From Chionis minor (Eukaryota; Chordata; Aves; Charadriiformes; Chionididae): a stretch of DNA of 64,000 nucleotides. The notes under the pieces were generated by a model. The model saw only the letters and a list, made by a program, of their open reading frames with translations, did no database searches and was not told where the DNA came from. Location of the stretch: positions 1 through 64,000 of the forward strand of contig VZSF01006571.1 in NCBI GenBank assembly GCA_013398295.1, given 5' to 3'. Of the stretch, positions 29,601 through 40,803 are shown one piece after another. The translations under genes and the position numbers were made by a program. Numbering within the stretch: position 1 is the first letter of the stretch; every line of letters starts with the position of its first letter.

Positions 29601-32600
29601 TAACACCAAAAAGAGCTTTAACAAAAAACACAGGTAGGGCCAGAATTTCACTTCTGGTAACTCTTAAGGGTTTTGAAGCTGGCTAGACAATCCAGGACAT
29701 CTGTGTGTGAAGTGCTACATGGTTCATCTGTTGGTCAGGTGTGGTCAACGACAGACATTCTTTGGCAATTGGTTTCACTATGCACATGTAATGCAGCTGT
29801 TGCAAATACACACTGATTCAATTTTTCTACCATGCCATGACAAATATATATATACATATATGTGCATGTGCATCTATGCATATTGGAAGTGCCTGTCCTT
29901 TTACTGTTCTAACTTCATATGCACCCTTTTTTCCCTTTACAGCCACTACCCAAATGCTGAAGTGGTGAACTTTGGAACCTGGTTTTTGTTCAGTTTCCCT
30001 GTATCCCTCATCATGTTGGTTCTGACTTGGTTCTGGATCCATTGGCTGTTCTTGGGTTGCAAGTGAGTGGAGGTTGTTCAAGATGCACAGATTACGAAAG
30101 CAGAGCATCTGTGGTTCTTCTAGAACATATCTCATAAAGATGTTTCCAGTTGAAAATGACAAAAACTAAGGCACAATGTCCTTCTTCTTGCCAGAACAAT
30201 TACCAGAGAAAATCTTATTGCTTAGCTGTGCTGCATAGGCAGCAGCGTAAAATATTGGTGTTTGAGAGTGAAGTGCTCAGGTGTTGCTGATGGAAATCCT
30301 TACAATGCATTCAACTGATTTTTTGGCTCTTGTGACCATAAGGAACCCCTTGTGGACCAAAAATGTTGTTAAAAGTCCTTTTGGAAAAGTACAGCTTAAA
30401 AGATGAATAGAAAAATAGCCGCAAGTGAACAAGTCACTTTTCAGATCTGCCCCCATCTCAATGAAATTAATGTAAGACCAGTTAAAATTAAAGGTAAACA
30501 GGCTCCATATATATTTCTCTTTAAAGTGGAAAGGACTTACAGCCTAAGAGACAAATACCTTTTGATACCAGTAAGTCCATTAGCCTCAAAATAAGAATAG
30601 GGCTCTGTCTCCTAGTTTATTTGTACCATGTATTCTCTTTGGCACTCAGCAAAGTTAATGAAAATTGACTAAATGTGTGCATTTAGAGCGGGTTAGTTAA
30701 TCTGCACTAAATTGTGGTTCAGACACATTTACTCAGAATTAAAGCGGCCTTAATTTGATTTAGTTTACTCTTTAAAGTAAGCTGAACTGACATCACTAAT
30801 TTATTTCACCTAAGACAATGAATAAAATGATAATGACTTCTGCTTTCTGCTGACCTTGACTAGATTTGAAGAGGTAATTTAGAGGTGAATAGCTCCATGT
30901 CCTTCCCTCAGTCAGTCTCCCGAGCCTTGTAGTTCCAAATTAAAAGGCTAAAATAAGTCTTTTTTTTTTTTTAATCTTGAGAGAAAACAGGTCCTAACAT
31001 GACCCCCAGTTACTTTCTTCTTTTTTTTAAAATAAATATAATTGAAATTCCACGTCACATCCAAGACCTCATGCTGAGTAATGTTGTTCTAAATAATATC
31101 AGAGACTCAAGCATTACCGACTTTTTAAGAAGTACTGGTTGATTCCAAGCTCCTTAATCTCCGACTCCACTGCAGTTCATTAAAGACCATATTATGTTAG
31201 GAGCTTGGCTACAATATTCTGCCTTCACATCTTCATAAGCCTGGAAACACTTGTAACACGTTGAAACAGCTGCCTGTGCATAGATGTTTACTGAATTCCC
31301 ATAATGTTCACGTTCTTTTCCTAGGAAGACCAATGTCATCAATCCGGTTTTACTTGGCCCAGTTGGAACATGTCAGACTTGCTTTTCAGACTAAACAAGG
31401 TCAAAGGGGAAGGGTACTGGACCCACCAAATGATTTTTGCCAGCAAAGCAGAGCTTAAGGGTAAAACTTTTACTACAGAACTGGCCATTATAAACCATAC
31501 AGCACTTCTCTTCCAGCAGCTGCATTACTGCTGATGGATTTTACTGGAGTCTAACGGCGAGGTTTGCAAGGAAATTTAAATACTTATAGGTGCAGGGCAG
31601 TGCTATGTGCGCTAAAAATGTGTGCAACATAGGTGCCCATTTACAAGCAAAATGAAAACCCTGTTTAAGACTTTTTGTTAACCAGACAGGACCTGCCTGC
31701 ATCCTGAGCTACACAAATTCCTTGGAGAATCTGGCCATAAGCAAATACGTGGAGGGAGATTGTAGTCCATGGTTCAGCCAGTGCTATGGTATGGATCTCT
31801 AGTAGGGTACCAAATGAGATATTAAAATAACAGGAACTATAAAAGCCGGCCATTGTAGTCCTGTGACACTTCAGTCACGGAAGTCCCTGCTGCTGCAGCC
31901 TGTTTCAGACTGGCTTAGCTGCAGAGATTTCTCAACCCACCCCACACAGACAGAGGGTACAGCTGGACCCGAAAAGCAGAGATCTGCGGCTCAAAGCATA
32001 GCACAGTAATGCTACTGGAAAGAAGAAAAGGAAAAGGTTAAAGTGAGCTTGCAAGTATCTTAATTTCCATTAGGAATGTCCAGGCTTTGCTATAGTATGA
32101 AGGCCATCTGAATAAACTAAGGACTTCACCTAATTTTCTTATAGACGTATAGCAGGTTTAAATATATTCAGCTATGAAATGTGCCTGTGCTTGTATGTCC
32201 CTGGCAGAAATACAGACATTTTTCACCAGGACAAAACGCTAGGCTGACTGCCTTGGCCTTTGTGGCAGAGGCACTTGGGTGCTACGCTGATTGTGCCTGG
32301 TTTAGAAACAGCTAGTATTAGTAGAAGCAGACTGGTCGTGAAAGGTATTGGGATCCTCAGCACAGCATTCCCCCTTTACTTACAGTGAATCCTGAACATT
32401 CAAGTCAAACCTGGGCTCAAAATCCAGACTGGGCCCCATGTGTGTTTGATACCCCTGATCCAACTGGAAAGCACACAGTTCCCCCATTAAAAAATCTGTT
32501 GATAGCTGGCCTCTGTCACAGTCTTTCCATGTGATGATAGAAATTAGCCGTAGCTTTTGGAAGTTTCTGGCACCAGAAAAATCTGTCCACCGCCAGCTGT

Positions 32601-35600
32601 TGGAGGAAGCCTACACAGAGGGAGCCCAGACACAGCTCGGGACGGCTCAGTGACATCAGTCAGTACTAGTCTGAGCACACCTTCCTACTATCACAGAGTC
32701 ACCAAGGTTGGAAGGGACCTGTGGAGATCATCTGGTCCAACCCCCCTGCCAGAGCAGGTTCACCTACAGCAGTTTGCACAGGGTGGCATTCAGGCAGGTT
32801 TTGAATGTCCCCAGAGACGGAGACTCCACCACCTCTCTGGGCAGCCTGTTCCAGTGCTTTGTTACCTTGAAAGTAAAGAAGTTCCTCCTCGTGTTTAGAT
32901 GAAACTTCTTGTGTTGAAGTTTATGCCCTACTATGTCTAGGATTGATTCTCAGAAGATCTGGAAAATAGACTATGCAAAGATAACATGTAGTAAATTCCC
33001 TTCCCATTGCCATCAGACCTTGACCCGGTCACACCTTCTCCCAACAGCCTCTGGCAACTGGAACTTTCAGTTTGCCTCATTGCTATTAGTTTTTATGATT
33101 TTTCTTTTCATTCAATGCCCTTGTCTAATTTTACTGTGCTGTCTACCTCAGTTTTAAAGAGACCTGTTCTGTGAGCAAGAAGAAGAAGACCAAACGGGAA
33201 GAAATGTCAGAGAGAAGAATTCAAGAAGAATATAAGAAACTGGGAAATGTTAGGTAAAACAGACCTGCCTTCCTCAGGAATTTGCCCCTCTAGGCAGGAC
33301 CATCCTTTCATCTCGCCTTCCATGTTGCCTTTGGCTCGTGAAGATTATTCTTAAACTGTCAGCTCTTTCTCCTCCTTTCCAGGATAGGAGCAGAACTAAA
33401 TGCAAAAATTAACTAAAATCAAAGACTTTGTTACAAGCATGCATTTATTTAGTCATTTACTTATTTCTAAAGCAAAAGGAAAAAAAAGGAAGGATTCAGC
33501 TTTCTACCAGGGTCCATAGGTCATCTGAGTCAAGGTTTGTCTATGCCTTTGAACTAAATCATTGGAAGACCCCCCCCTTTCCAAATCAGGCACAAGCTTA
33601 TTTTGGTGGAGAGAAGTTCACTGTCAGCAAAGCAAAGGCTTTGCAGCAATCTCCCACATCATGAGATGCCTGGCCCTCTCAGCTGCCCATAACCTTCTTC
33701 TATGATGGCAAGAAATCTCTCTTGAAAAGATTATTTTGCAAGATTTTCCATTTTCAAAAGAGATGATACCTCATAAAATTCCTTCTTCTCAAAACTTTTT
33801 CGTGTTGTTCAACTTAATTTTTGACAGATCAACTTGCTGACTATGATCAACTCTGAATTTAGACTGTTGTTCAGACTGTGCCTAAATATGAAACCGTACT
33901 TAATTTAAATCTATCCTAAATTAAAACTCAGCATCCTCAAGTCACCTTTAATCTTATATTTATTCCACATTCTTACCTTTATCTTTTATATCTTCTTATC
34001 CACATTAATCTTATATTTATACTTATATTTATTATTAGCTTAAAATATTTGTGCTAATCTACATTGTCATTGCTCTTACACTTTCTAGACTTCTAAAAAA
34101 TGCAATAAAGTGTTTAGAGGGAACAGTAACATTAGTGTTACCTTGTTACCACACTTAATCAGAAATAATGCAAATACAAAACAAGCATTTATAAATATTT
34201 TCCTTCAGGTCTTGGCCATGAATGATTGAATTGCAAATACAGATTGATATTTTTAGCTTATTTTTTACTGGGTTTAGATGGTTCTCAGCTGGGAGCCAAA
34301 TGTAGAATTCTTTAATCAAAATAATCTTTCTTTCTATTTACCATAAGTTTTTTACCCTTTTTGTTGAAACCAATTTCTGCTTTCTGACTTCTTCTGGAAT
34401 TCGCTCTCAGGTTTTCAGACAGACCTTGGACTGAATTCCTAGGCTTTAATTTTTTTTTTTTTAATTTTATTTCTAGCTATCCTGAGATGGTGACTGGATT
34501 TTTCTTCATTCTGATGACCTTGCTTTGGTTTACTCGTGAGCCTGGCTTTGTACGAGGATGGTCATCTTTTTTTGAGAAGTAAGTGGAATTTCCTAAAAAA
34601 CTGCAGAGGAATATGGTCTTACATCTTCTGACTTTCTACAATAATTTTTGGCCATAAAACATCATAAGCCACTTTTAATAAGATGGTGAAAAATGAAGTC
34701 TTTATTGAAAAATTAAGATTTTTGCTTTTTAAATTGCATCTGTTCACATGGTGGCAAATTGTATTCTTTTGCAGTAAGCAGAGTGAATTAACTAGAGAAA
34801 GTAAAATAAACATATTTCAAATGTAAAAAAATAGGAGGGTCAGATTCTGCATTTAAAATATTTTAGTGCATTCACAGAGACACTATCACTGGAATAGATT
34901 GCAACTATAATTCAAATTAAAAATTGGGTGGGATTTTTTTCATTTTTATTCTGAAAGAACAGTTTTTAACAAAAAGTGTATTTTTGGGTAGATAAATTTT
35001 ATCAATAAAATTTTCATTTCAATTAAATATTACACAGAATGGCAACTGAAGCAAATAATGTTTTTAAGTAATGTTGAAACAAATTATATTAAAATTAATA
35101 TAAAACAATGCATATCAAAGAATAAGTCATTTGAACTACAATTTTCTTTAAGTTTCTGCTGCATTAATTTTTTAATTTTTATTTATTTTAATTTTGACAG
35201 AAAACCAATTTCTAATACTGTGACTTCCTGAGGATCTCTGGAGTTCAGCACTCCTCAAAATACTGCTCAGACTGAGTTTTAAACATTTAATTTAAAATCA
35301 ATCTACAGTTCATTTCTAGAGGATCACTTGGGTTTGACTTTCCCCAGAATGTGTTTACTATTTTTCGCTTCCAGTAAACACGCTATTTTTCTGTACTTCT
35401 GAGTTAATAGATTTGTAAACCAAAAGGGATTTATTTTTTTCACTGGATTGTTAGAAAATTGCTGAGCAGTGATTGAAGTTGGCTACTGGAGTCAGTTCAA
35501 TAAATGGAAAAAAAGTCAAATCTGTATCCTTGATATGTTGGCATATATTTCTAGTGGATTGTTAGTAAGATTTCAGATGTGGAAATACAACTTCACCTAC

Positions 35601-38600
35601 AACTATTTGCTTGGAGCCATGTACCTTGTTTGGAAATGTTTCTGTTAGTGTGTTCTTATGATAACTCCACTGTTCTTTTCCTAGGAAAGGTTACCGGACT
35701 GATGCCACTGTTTCTGTATTTCTTGGTTTTCTCCTTTTCCTCATTCCAGCAAAAAAGCCATGTTTTGGAAAAAGGGAAAAAGGTAAGGAATACGCAGCAA
35801 GAAAGAGATCTGGCACATTTTCCAGTGCCTTTAATGATACTTTTCTGTTCCCTGTAAAACTTTCGAAGAAGAGATTTTATTGTGGAAGGTCAGGGCTCAG
35901 TTTCTCCGCTGATATCAGCCCTTCCTACATCAAATCCCTGTTTTTTGTTACTTTAGTTCATACTGTCTTATCCAGCAGATTACAAACAGATCTTGTATCT
36001 GAGGCCATCATCTCTTCTGTATTTACAGAGTTATCAAAATCTAGGACTGCGTTTTAGGAAAGGTTGTGATTAAGTTCCATATGGACAACTATAATGCAGA
36101 TGTTTGCAAAATTGTCTGAAGATAAGCTCTAGTAAATAATTTTGTCATCACTTATACAATAGAAATCATTGATCAAGTAAACATAAAAGAAGTCAGTAAA
36201 TGTCAGACACAGTTCCAATTTTTAGGCAATGCTTCTCTCACAGTCTTCTTGATAATAATGTTTGTTATTTCACATTCCCGTTTGCATAGTACTCGGAGGT
36301 ATTGATTAGTTTGCTGACAGGCTTTCAGCAGCCATGTATGAAAATAGAGTCTGCATAGAGTGTTACTTAGAGATTACAAATGCACATAGATATGTTTATT
36401 TTTTACACTGACATATATGCAGCATTTAGGAAAAATGACACACTTTAACTCCTACTTCAAGAAAATACTCGGGCATCTAAAAAAATAATGGCCTCAGATA
36501 AAACCTAGGGACACAAATGCACTTTATCATGTTTCATGGCCTACTGCAGGAGAGAGAAAATGCCCTTTGAGAAAATAATCCCATTGTAACTCCACCTTTG
36601 TAGTCTACAGATATTTTGTGGACAACAGAGTACACAGTCCCGCAAAAAAGCTATAGAATGAAACACAGTGATTTATAACTATTCACATCAACAGAGCAGC
36701 CAAGGAGAAGTCAGGACATTTGTAATTAATATGCTGCTTTTTCTAAGGCTAAACTAACCAGAGGAATAGGCTACATGTTTCTTCACCTCTCTCACAGATA
36801 GCTCTCAAGATAACTCCTATGGATATTACATTATTCCTACTAGCGTGAAAAATGTGAAGATCTTTGCAAAAAAGTCAATGTAATACTGGTTACACATTTG
36901 CTTTATTTTGATATAGGAGATGGTGAAAAGTCAACAGACATGAATACATTGGATCCAATCATTACATGGAAGGACTTCCAGAAGACCATGCCTTGGGAGA
37001 TCATAGTATTGGTTGGAGGAGGTTATGCCTTAGCAGCTGGATGCAAGGTACTGCTTTAGATTTATCCTCCTTCCTAAAAAAAGAAAAATTATAAACCTGG
37101 ACTTTTTTCCCTTTCTATGCCCCCCAATTTGGATTTACAATGTGGGTACTTTCAAATTTGCATAGAACCTAGTCCCTATTCCCTGTATTCAATGGAAAAA
37201 ATCTAGTAAACCTCAAGATGGTTAGGGCTCAAGTCAATTGTGTAAGCATCTGCCATTTCTGATGCTTTAGAGTATCTAGATATTTCTTCAAGGCTAGCAG
37301 TTACAACACAGGATGTGAGGGAGACCTCACAGTTTCTCAACTAACAGCTAACCAGACAGAGTGGGAACTTCTCATCTGCCACTGGATGCTCCTCTTTTGG
37401 CAACCGAGTCAAGCTCCTAGCACTGACTGGACAAATCATAGTCTAGAGTCGACTGACTGTATCTACACTCAGTATAATTCATGAATACACATCTAGCTCT
37501 CCTATACACTCCTACATGTAGACAACTAAATTTCTGTATTTTTATCTCAAAGTGAATTCCACCCAGCCTATGCAATTTTCATCACCAATTTGCAATACTC
37601 CAGTTCACATGTTGAAGAAAGAGGGATCGGCCTTGATGTCTTTTTAATGTTATAAACTGTGACATGTATCTCGTTGTTACTATAGACAACTATTTACTAG
37701 GCACTGCAGTGAAATCCAGTTTACTGAACAAAGGAAATGTAGAAAGCATTGACCTAAACTTTGTTTATTTGCCGGTGGGATTCTGTAATACAAACTGCCC
37801 CAAAGAGAAGAATCTGTTTTACAAACATACTAAGTATTTAGTCATTTTTGTACTTCTGCCCTTTCCCCAGACCTCTGGCCTCTCTACGTGGATTGGACGC
37901 CAAATGCTCTCCCTGAGCAGCCTTCCCTACTGGGCTGTAACTCTGCTGGCCTGCATTTTGGTGTCGCTGGTAACAGAGTTTGTTAGTAATCCAGCAACCA
38001 TAACCATCTTTCTGCCTATTTTATGCAGCATGGTGAGTAAAAACAATGACATTTTCAGTCTGTTGTTTCCTGAGAGGCTTGTGGGAGTGTTTCAGGATGT
38101 CAGGGTACTGGCAGTTTGATCTCATGAAACCCAGCCTCGGTTCCCAAGCTACTGTTCTTCAGTCTTGGGTTTAGGAAAAACAATAAACTTGGGCAGGCAA
38201 ACGCATATTTTATCACCAAGATATTTATTCGATACCTCTCAAAGTAAAAACATAGCTCCTGTGCTGAGGGATTCACAGTCTAAGTACAAGAAAAGATGAT
38301 GATGCAATCAATAAGATAGGCAAAGTCCACATAAAGCTTGAGATACTCTTACCAATGCTATTTTAAATGGGCTGTTTGTTAGCTAGTAGTCACCCACTCA
38401 CTACTTGTACGAAAAGACGGTAGTAATGAATTTTATATCAGATTTAAATGTGGTCAAGGGGATGATCTGGTAAGCATACAATCATCCAGCATGGAAAGTA
38501 GAGATGTTGGTAAGGGACACAAAAAAATCTGGAGACTGGTGACAAAGGCAGAGGGAAGAGATACAAATTTCATTCTATTTTGGAATAGCAGTTACGGAAA

Positions 38601-40803
38601 ACTGTCTTATTTTTTTCCTTTTATGTTATGTGAAGCTTTTCTTACCAAGAATGCAAGTCATTAATCGTGTTTCCCTATTAAAACAATTTTATGGGATTGT
38701 CCCAAAGTACATTTTGTGAACAGCTCTGAGGTAATATGAAGATATAGTTGGATGAAAATAAGTAATTATGTTAGTAGAGCTTATAAGTTCAGATTTACCT
38801 CTGTTCCATGCAGAAAGAGACTCTCCTAAAGAGAAATTTAGAGCAGTAATCTACTTTTAGCGGTCTGAACTGCCATCTTAAGAGAGCATTTCTTTTCTGC
38901 CTGTAAAAGTAACTTGGAGACACTTCCCTCTCAAAAATGAAATTAGTCTTGCGAATACCTTTCCCTTTCACTCTGACATAAAATTAGGCCAAAGCAATGT
39001 AAATGAAAATGCAAAATTTCACCACCACTGAAGGCTGCAGTGGAAGATAAATTCTTTAGACCACTGCAAAGAATATTCCATTATCATTGCCTTCTCATCA
39101 TGTCAGTTTGGACCACAAGCAACTAGTTTTCCTAATCACCATTCAGGAGGACTTTACATAATGGTCTCAGTATCTTCAGCAACTGAAAGAAGTGCTTCAT
39201 GTGAACCTGTTGTGATTTCTCTTTGATGAAGACTGAAGTGGCAGTCAGTGTTAAGATCCAGAAGACACAACACACAACGACACAGAGAACAAGTGGGAGA
39301 AAGCAAAGGCAGCCTAGTAGTAGCAATCTCTATCCTCCCTCAGTGTGAAATGTCTCAAGAGAAATCCCTGGTCAGCACTACTCTTAAAAAAAAAACAAAT
39401 CAAACCAAAACCAAAAATACTTCCACACCTAAGGTTAGAAACTATGGAAGTGAGATTCCAGTCTTGTTCAACATATTCATCAATGACCTGGATGAGGGGA
39501 CAGAGTGTACTCTCAGCAAGTTTGTTGATGACACAAAGCTGGGAGGAGTGGCTGACACACCATAAGACTGTGCCACCATTCATCGAGACCTGGACAGGCT
39601 AGAGAATTTGTCGGAGAGGAACCTCATGATGTTCAACAAGGGCAAGTGTAGAGTCCTGCACCTAGGGAGAAATAACCTCATGCACTGGTACAGGTTAGGG
39701 GTTGACCTGTTGGAAAGTAGCTCTGCAGTAAGATTCTTTGATTTACAGAATCTTATATTCATATAAGAAACTTATATTCAGAATCTTATCTTCACATAAA
39801 GCAGAGAGGGTTCTTTCATCCTAATTGTGAGCAGTGGCTTTTATTGATTAAGTGAAACACCTCTCTCCCTCTCTCCTTCCAGTCAGAAACTCTGCTTATA
39901 AACCCTTTATACACCCTGATTCCTGTCACTATGTGTATCTCATTTGCGGTGATGCTACCAGTGGGTAATCCTCCAAATGCCATTGTCTTCAGTTACGGGC
40001 ACTGCCAGATTAAAGATATGGTGAGTCTTGAGATCGAGTGTACACTCCCATGCTTCATGCAACTTCAACACCTTGTCCCTACATCGACCAGTCAATAATA
40101 ATAATGAGATTGGTGCTAATATAAAGTCATATTGATCTGCACTGCTGTTATGCAATCAAGCTGTGAGGTTAAGAACATCTACACATCTGCTGTAGGATAC
40201 ACAAATTTCTCATCTTTATTTTTTATGAATGCAATGCTCTGAAGAGGTATCAAAGACCAGGAGTACACAACCCTTTGCATTGACCTGTTAAGACAAGCAC
40301 AGGAGAGCATGAGAAATTAGATTTATCACATAGCTCCCCAGTAAGTCATGTAATTTCACCCTGCTGTGTCTGGTATAACACCCCATTCTGATTATGTGAT
40401 TGAGAAGTTCAAGTAACAAACTGAACAGTTTTCCAATGAGCTGCATCAACTTCTGCCTATCACTCCTGAATACTCCCACAATGTATATGCTAATACATAA
40501 TACCCATTGTGCCTTTTTCGGCTCTAGAAATCAATATACATAATTTATCACTACATATACGTCAATACACATACATACAAACACCCTACTGTCTTCTGTT
40601 TTCCATGCTAACTGTTTTTGATCAAGTTGTCACTGATTGTGTTCTGATGCATTTTGCTTTTGTAGGTGAAAGCTGGCCTGGGTGTTAACCTGATTGGCCT
40701 GGTTGTTGTCATGGTGGCAATCAACACTTGGGGAATTAGACTCTTCCAGCTGAATACTTTTCCAGAATGGGCAGCAGTGGGCAATGTCACTAGCCAAACA
40801 TAA
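14585..40803 (+). CDS. SLC13A4: SLC13A4, sodium-coupled sulfate transporter (NaS2/SUT-1), complete coding span, 16 exons
   Basis: Plasma-membrane carrier that imports sulfate with Na+. Sixteen exons join with matching phases into 1902 bases, 633 residues (human about 626, also 16 exons). The first ATG, 14585, is preceded by an in-frame TAA at 14576. Residues 13-29 form the first membrane helix ([17 protein letters not shown]). The two SLC13 signature motifs that bind Na+ and substrate are present: SNT at 139-141 and SNP at 527-529. The middle loop, residues about 183-260, is hydrophilic and variable. An N-glycosylation sequon (N628-V-T) lies at the C-terminus, as is usual in this family. Assignment to A4 rather than the sulfate paralogue A1 rests on near-identical stretches such as [40 protein letters not shown] and [11 protein letters not shown], and on the neighbours FAM180A and STMP1. 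No frameshift or stop is seen. Confidence 0.97.
14684..20422 (+). other. SLC13A4 intron 1
   Basis: 5.7 kb, the largest intron. AT-rich with no recognised repeat family. It contains a TAAT-rich stretch at 17761-17811 and a perfect 10-bp stem with a 7-base loop at 18557-18583. Short open frames, such as 16594-16791, have no recognisable product. Confidence 0.8.
20423..20551 (+). CDS. SLC13A4: SLC13A4 coding exon 2
   Basis: Residues 34-76 ([10 protein letters not shown] to GVMKSSE), after acceptor CCTACAG and before GTCAGA. Two hydrophobic segments flank the acidic turn [11 protein letters not shown], typical of the start of SLC13 carriers. Confidence 0.96.
20552..22896 (+). other. SLC13A4 intron 2
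   Basis: 2.3 kb. Pyrimidine and A runs near 21130-21190. A 148-codon open frame on the opposite strand (21082-21528) has biased, low-complexity composition and no recognisable domain. No repeat family recognised. Confidence 0.8.
22897..23033 (+). CDS. SLC13A4: SLC13A4 coding exon 3
   Basis: Residues 77-122, [20 protein letters not shown] to GAKPG plus two bases of the next Met codon, donor GTGAGT. Contains a membrane segment and the conserved [14 protein letters not shown] stretch shared by SLC13A1 and A4. Confidence 0.97.
23034..23571 (+). other. SLC13A4 intron 3
   Basis: 538 bases from GTGAGT to CTCTAG. Nothing recognised in it. Confidence 0.85.
23572..23753 (+). CDS. SLC13A4: SLC13A4 coding exon 4 (first SNT motif)
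   Basis: Residues 122-183, [20 protein letters not shown] onward to EENEPI. S139-N140-T141 is the first of the paired SLC13 motifs that form the Na+/substrate site. The exon ends in the acidic start of the cytoplasmic loop and leaves at GTATTT in phase 1. Confidence 0.97.
23754..24480 (+). other. SLC13A4 intron 4
   Basis: 727 bases ending in CATTGCAG. No repeat or other gene seen. Confidence 0.85.
24481..24535 (+). CDS. SLC13A4: SLC13A4 coding exon 5 (short)
   Basis: 55 bases, residues 183-201, [18 protein letters not shown] with a split codon at each end, donor [14 protein letters not shown] is the conserved anchor that identifies this loop exon. Confidence 0.93.
24536..26197 (+). other. 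SLC13A4 intron 5
   Basis: 1.66 kb, AT-rich; nothing recognised. Confidence 0.8.
26198..26237 (+). CDS. SLC13A4: SLC13A4 coding exon 6 (microexon-sized)
   Basis: 40 bases, [14 protein letters not shown], between TTTTTAG and GTATTG. The first base completes the codon split after exon 5. It lines up with the SNADLTTLMHNE stretch of the human loop as I recall it. Phase fit and position support it despite the small size. Confidence 0.85.
26238..26903 (+). other. SLC13A4 intron 6
   Basis: 666 bases with a T-run near 26785-26800. Nothing else seen. Confidence 0.8.
26904..26981 (+). CDS. SLC13A4: SLC13A4 coding exon 7
   Basis: 78 bases, residues 215-240, [18 protein letters not shown] to HLPQ, acceptor CCCTACAG, donor GTAAGG, phase 0 at both ends. 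Hydrophilic loop; skipping it would keep the frame. Confidence 0.88.
26982..28486 (+). other. SLC13A4 intron 7
   Basis: 1.5 kb from GTAAGG to CTCACAG. Contains a T-run at about 27907-27920. No repeat family recognised. Confidence 0.8.
28487..28677 (+). CDS. SLC13A4: SLC13A4 coding exon 8
   Basis: Residues 241-304, [14 protein letters not shown] to FLEHFN plus two bases, donor GTAAGT. The end of the loop runs into the conserved membrane stretch [20 protein letters not shown] and IGTSTSLIF. Confidence 0.97.
28678..29942 (+). other. SLC13A4 intron 8
   Basis: 1.27 kb; TATATA-type run near 29845-29865. No gene or recognised repeat. Confidence 0.8.
29943..30062 (+). CDS. SLC13A4: SLC13A4 coding exon 9
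   Basis: Residues 304-344, [20 protein letters not shown] to WLFLGC, a long hydrophobic helix; acceptor TTTACAG, donor GTGAGT. Confidence 0.97.
30063..33151 (+). other. SLC13A4 intron 9
   Basis: 3.1 kb. It holds an antisense CR1 piece at 32690-32945 and T-runs near 30958-30972. Otherwise nothing recognised. Confidence 0.8.
32690..32945 (-). mobile_element. CR1 LINE 3' fragment, antisense, in SLC13A4 intron 9
   Basis: Begins ATCACAGAGTCACCAAGGTT and runs through 'ggaagggacctgtggagatc' and 'ggttttgaatgtccccagag', the reverse complement of the CR1 3' region. It is oriented opposite to SLC13A4. Similarity fades near 32945, about 200 bases before exon 10. Confidence 0.92.
33152..33253 (+). CDS. 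SLC13A4: SLC13A4 coding exon 10
   Basis: Residues 344-378, [20 protein letters not shown] to KLGNV, a strongly basic, probably cytoplasmic connector. Acceptor CCTCAG, donor GTAAAA. Confidence 0.97.
33254..34476 (+). other. SLC13A4 intron 10
   Basis: 1.2 kb. AT-rich low-complexity stretch of TTATATTTAT type at about 33950-34045 and a T-run before the acceptor. Nothing else. Confidence 0.8.
34477..34578 (+). CDS. SLC13A4: SLC13A4 coding exon 11
   Basis: Residues 378-412, [20 protein letters not shown] to SSFFE, one membrane helix followed by the conserved TREPGF turn. Donor GTAAGT. Confidence 0.97.
34579..35684 (+). other. SLC13A4 intron 11
   Basis: 1.1 kb, very AT-rich. No repeat family recognised. 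Confidence 0.8.
35685..35782 (+). CDS. SLC13A4: SLC13A4 coding exon 12
   Basis: Residues 412-445, [20 protein letters not shown] to CFGKREK, a membrane helix ending in the conserved IPAKKP. Donor GTAAGG. Confidence 0.97.
35783..36916 (+). other. SLC13A4 intron 12
   Basis: 1.13 kb; nothing recognised. Confidence 0.8.
36917..37047 (+). CDS. SLC13A4: SLC13A4 coding exon 13
   Basis: Residues 445-488, [10 protein letters not shown] through [14 protein letters not shown] to the glycine-rich [13 protein letters not shown], the latter a conserved SLC13 membrane segment. Acceptor GATATAG, donor GTACTG. Confidence 0.96.
37048..37870 (+). other. SLC13A4 intron 13
   Basis: 823 bases ending in TTTCCCCAG. 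Part of it is open in frame with exon 14 (from 37664), but that sequence is intronic in character. Confidence 0.8.
37871..38032 (+). CDS. SLC13A4: SLC13A4 coding exon 14 (second SNP motif)
   Basis: Residues 489-542, [15 protein letters not shown] to FLPILCSM. S527-N528-P529, within [12 protein letters not shown], is the second half of the paired Na+/substrate motif. Donor GTGAGT, phase 0. Confidence 0.97.
38033..39882 (+). other. SLC13A4 intron 14
   Basis: 1.85 kb with a sense CR1 reverse-transcriptase fragment at 39430-39740 that ends about 140 bases before exon 15. An A-run and CAAA-type stretch (39387-39415) precede the fragment. Confidence 0.8.
39430..39740 (+). mobile_element. CR1 LINE reverse-transcriptase fragment in SLC13A4 intron 14
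   Basis: The frame gives [13 protein letters not shown] and [11 protein letters not shown], the latter holding the DD pair of the reverse-transcriptase active site (F-V-D-D). The next part ([20 protein letters not shown] type) is out of frame, so the piece is decayed. Sense to SLC13A4. Confidence 0.92.
39883..40020 (+). CDS. SLC13A4: SLC13A4 coding exon 15
   Basis: Residues 543-588, [20 protein letters not shown] through [20 protein letters not shown] to [19 protein letters not shown] is among the most conserved SLC13 stretches. Donor GTGAGT. Confidence 0.98.
40021..40665 (+). other. SLC13A4 intron 15
   Basis: 645 bases ending in TTTTGTAG; nothing recognised. Confidence 0.85.
40666..40803 (+). 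CDS. SLC13A4: SLC13A4 coding exon 16 (last)
   Basis: Residues 589-633, [20 protein letters not shown] to GNVTSQT and TAA at 40801. One membrane helix, then a short tail with the N-glycosylation sequon N628-V-T. Confidence 0.97.
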   Translation: MKAGLGVNLIGLVVVMVAINTWGIRLFQLNTFPEWAAVGNVTSQT

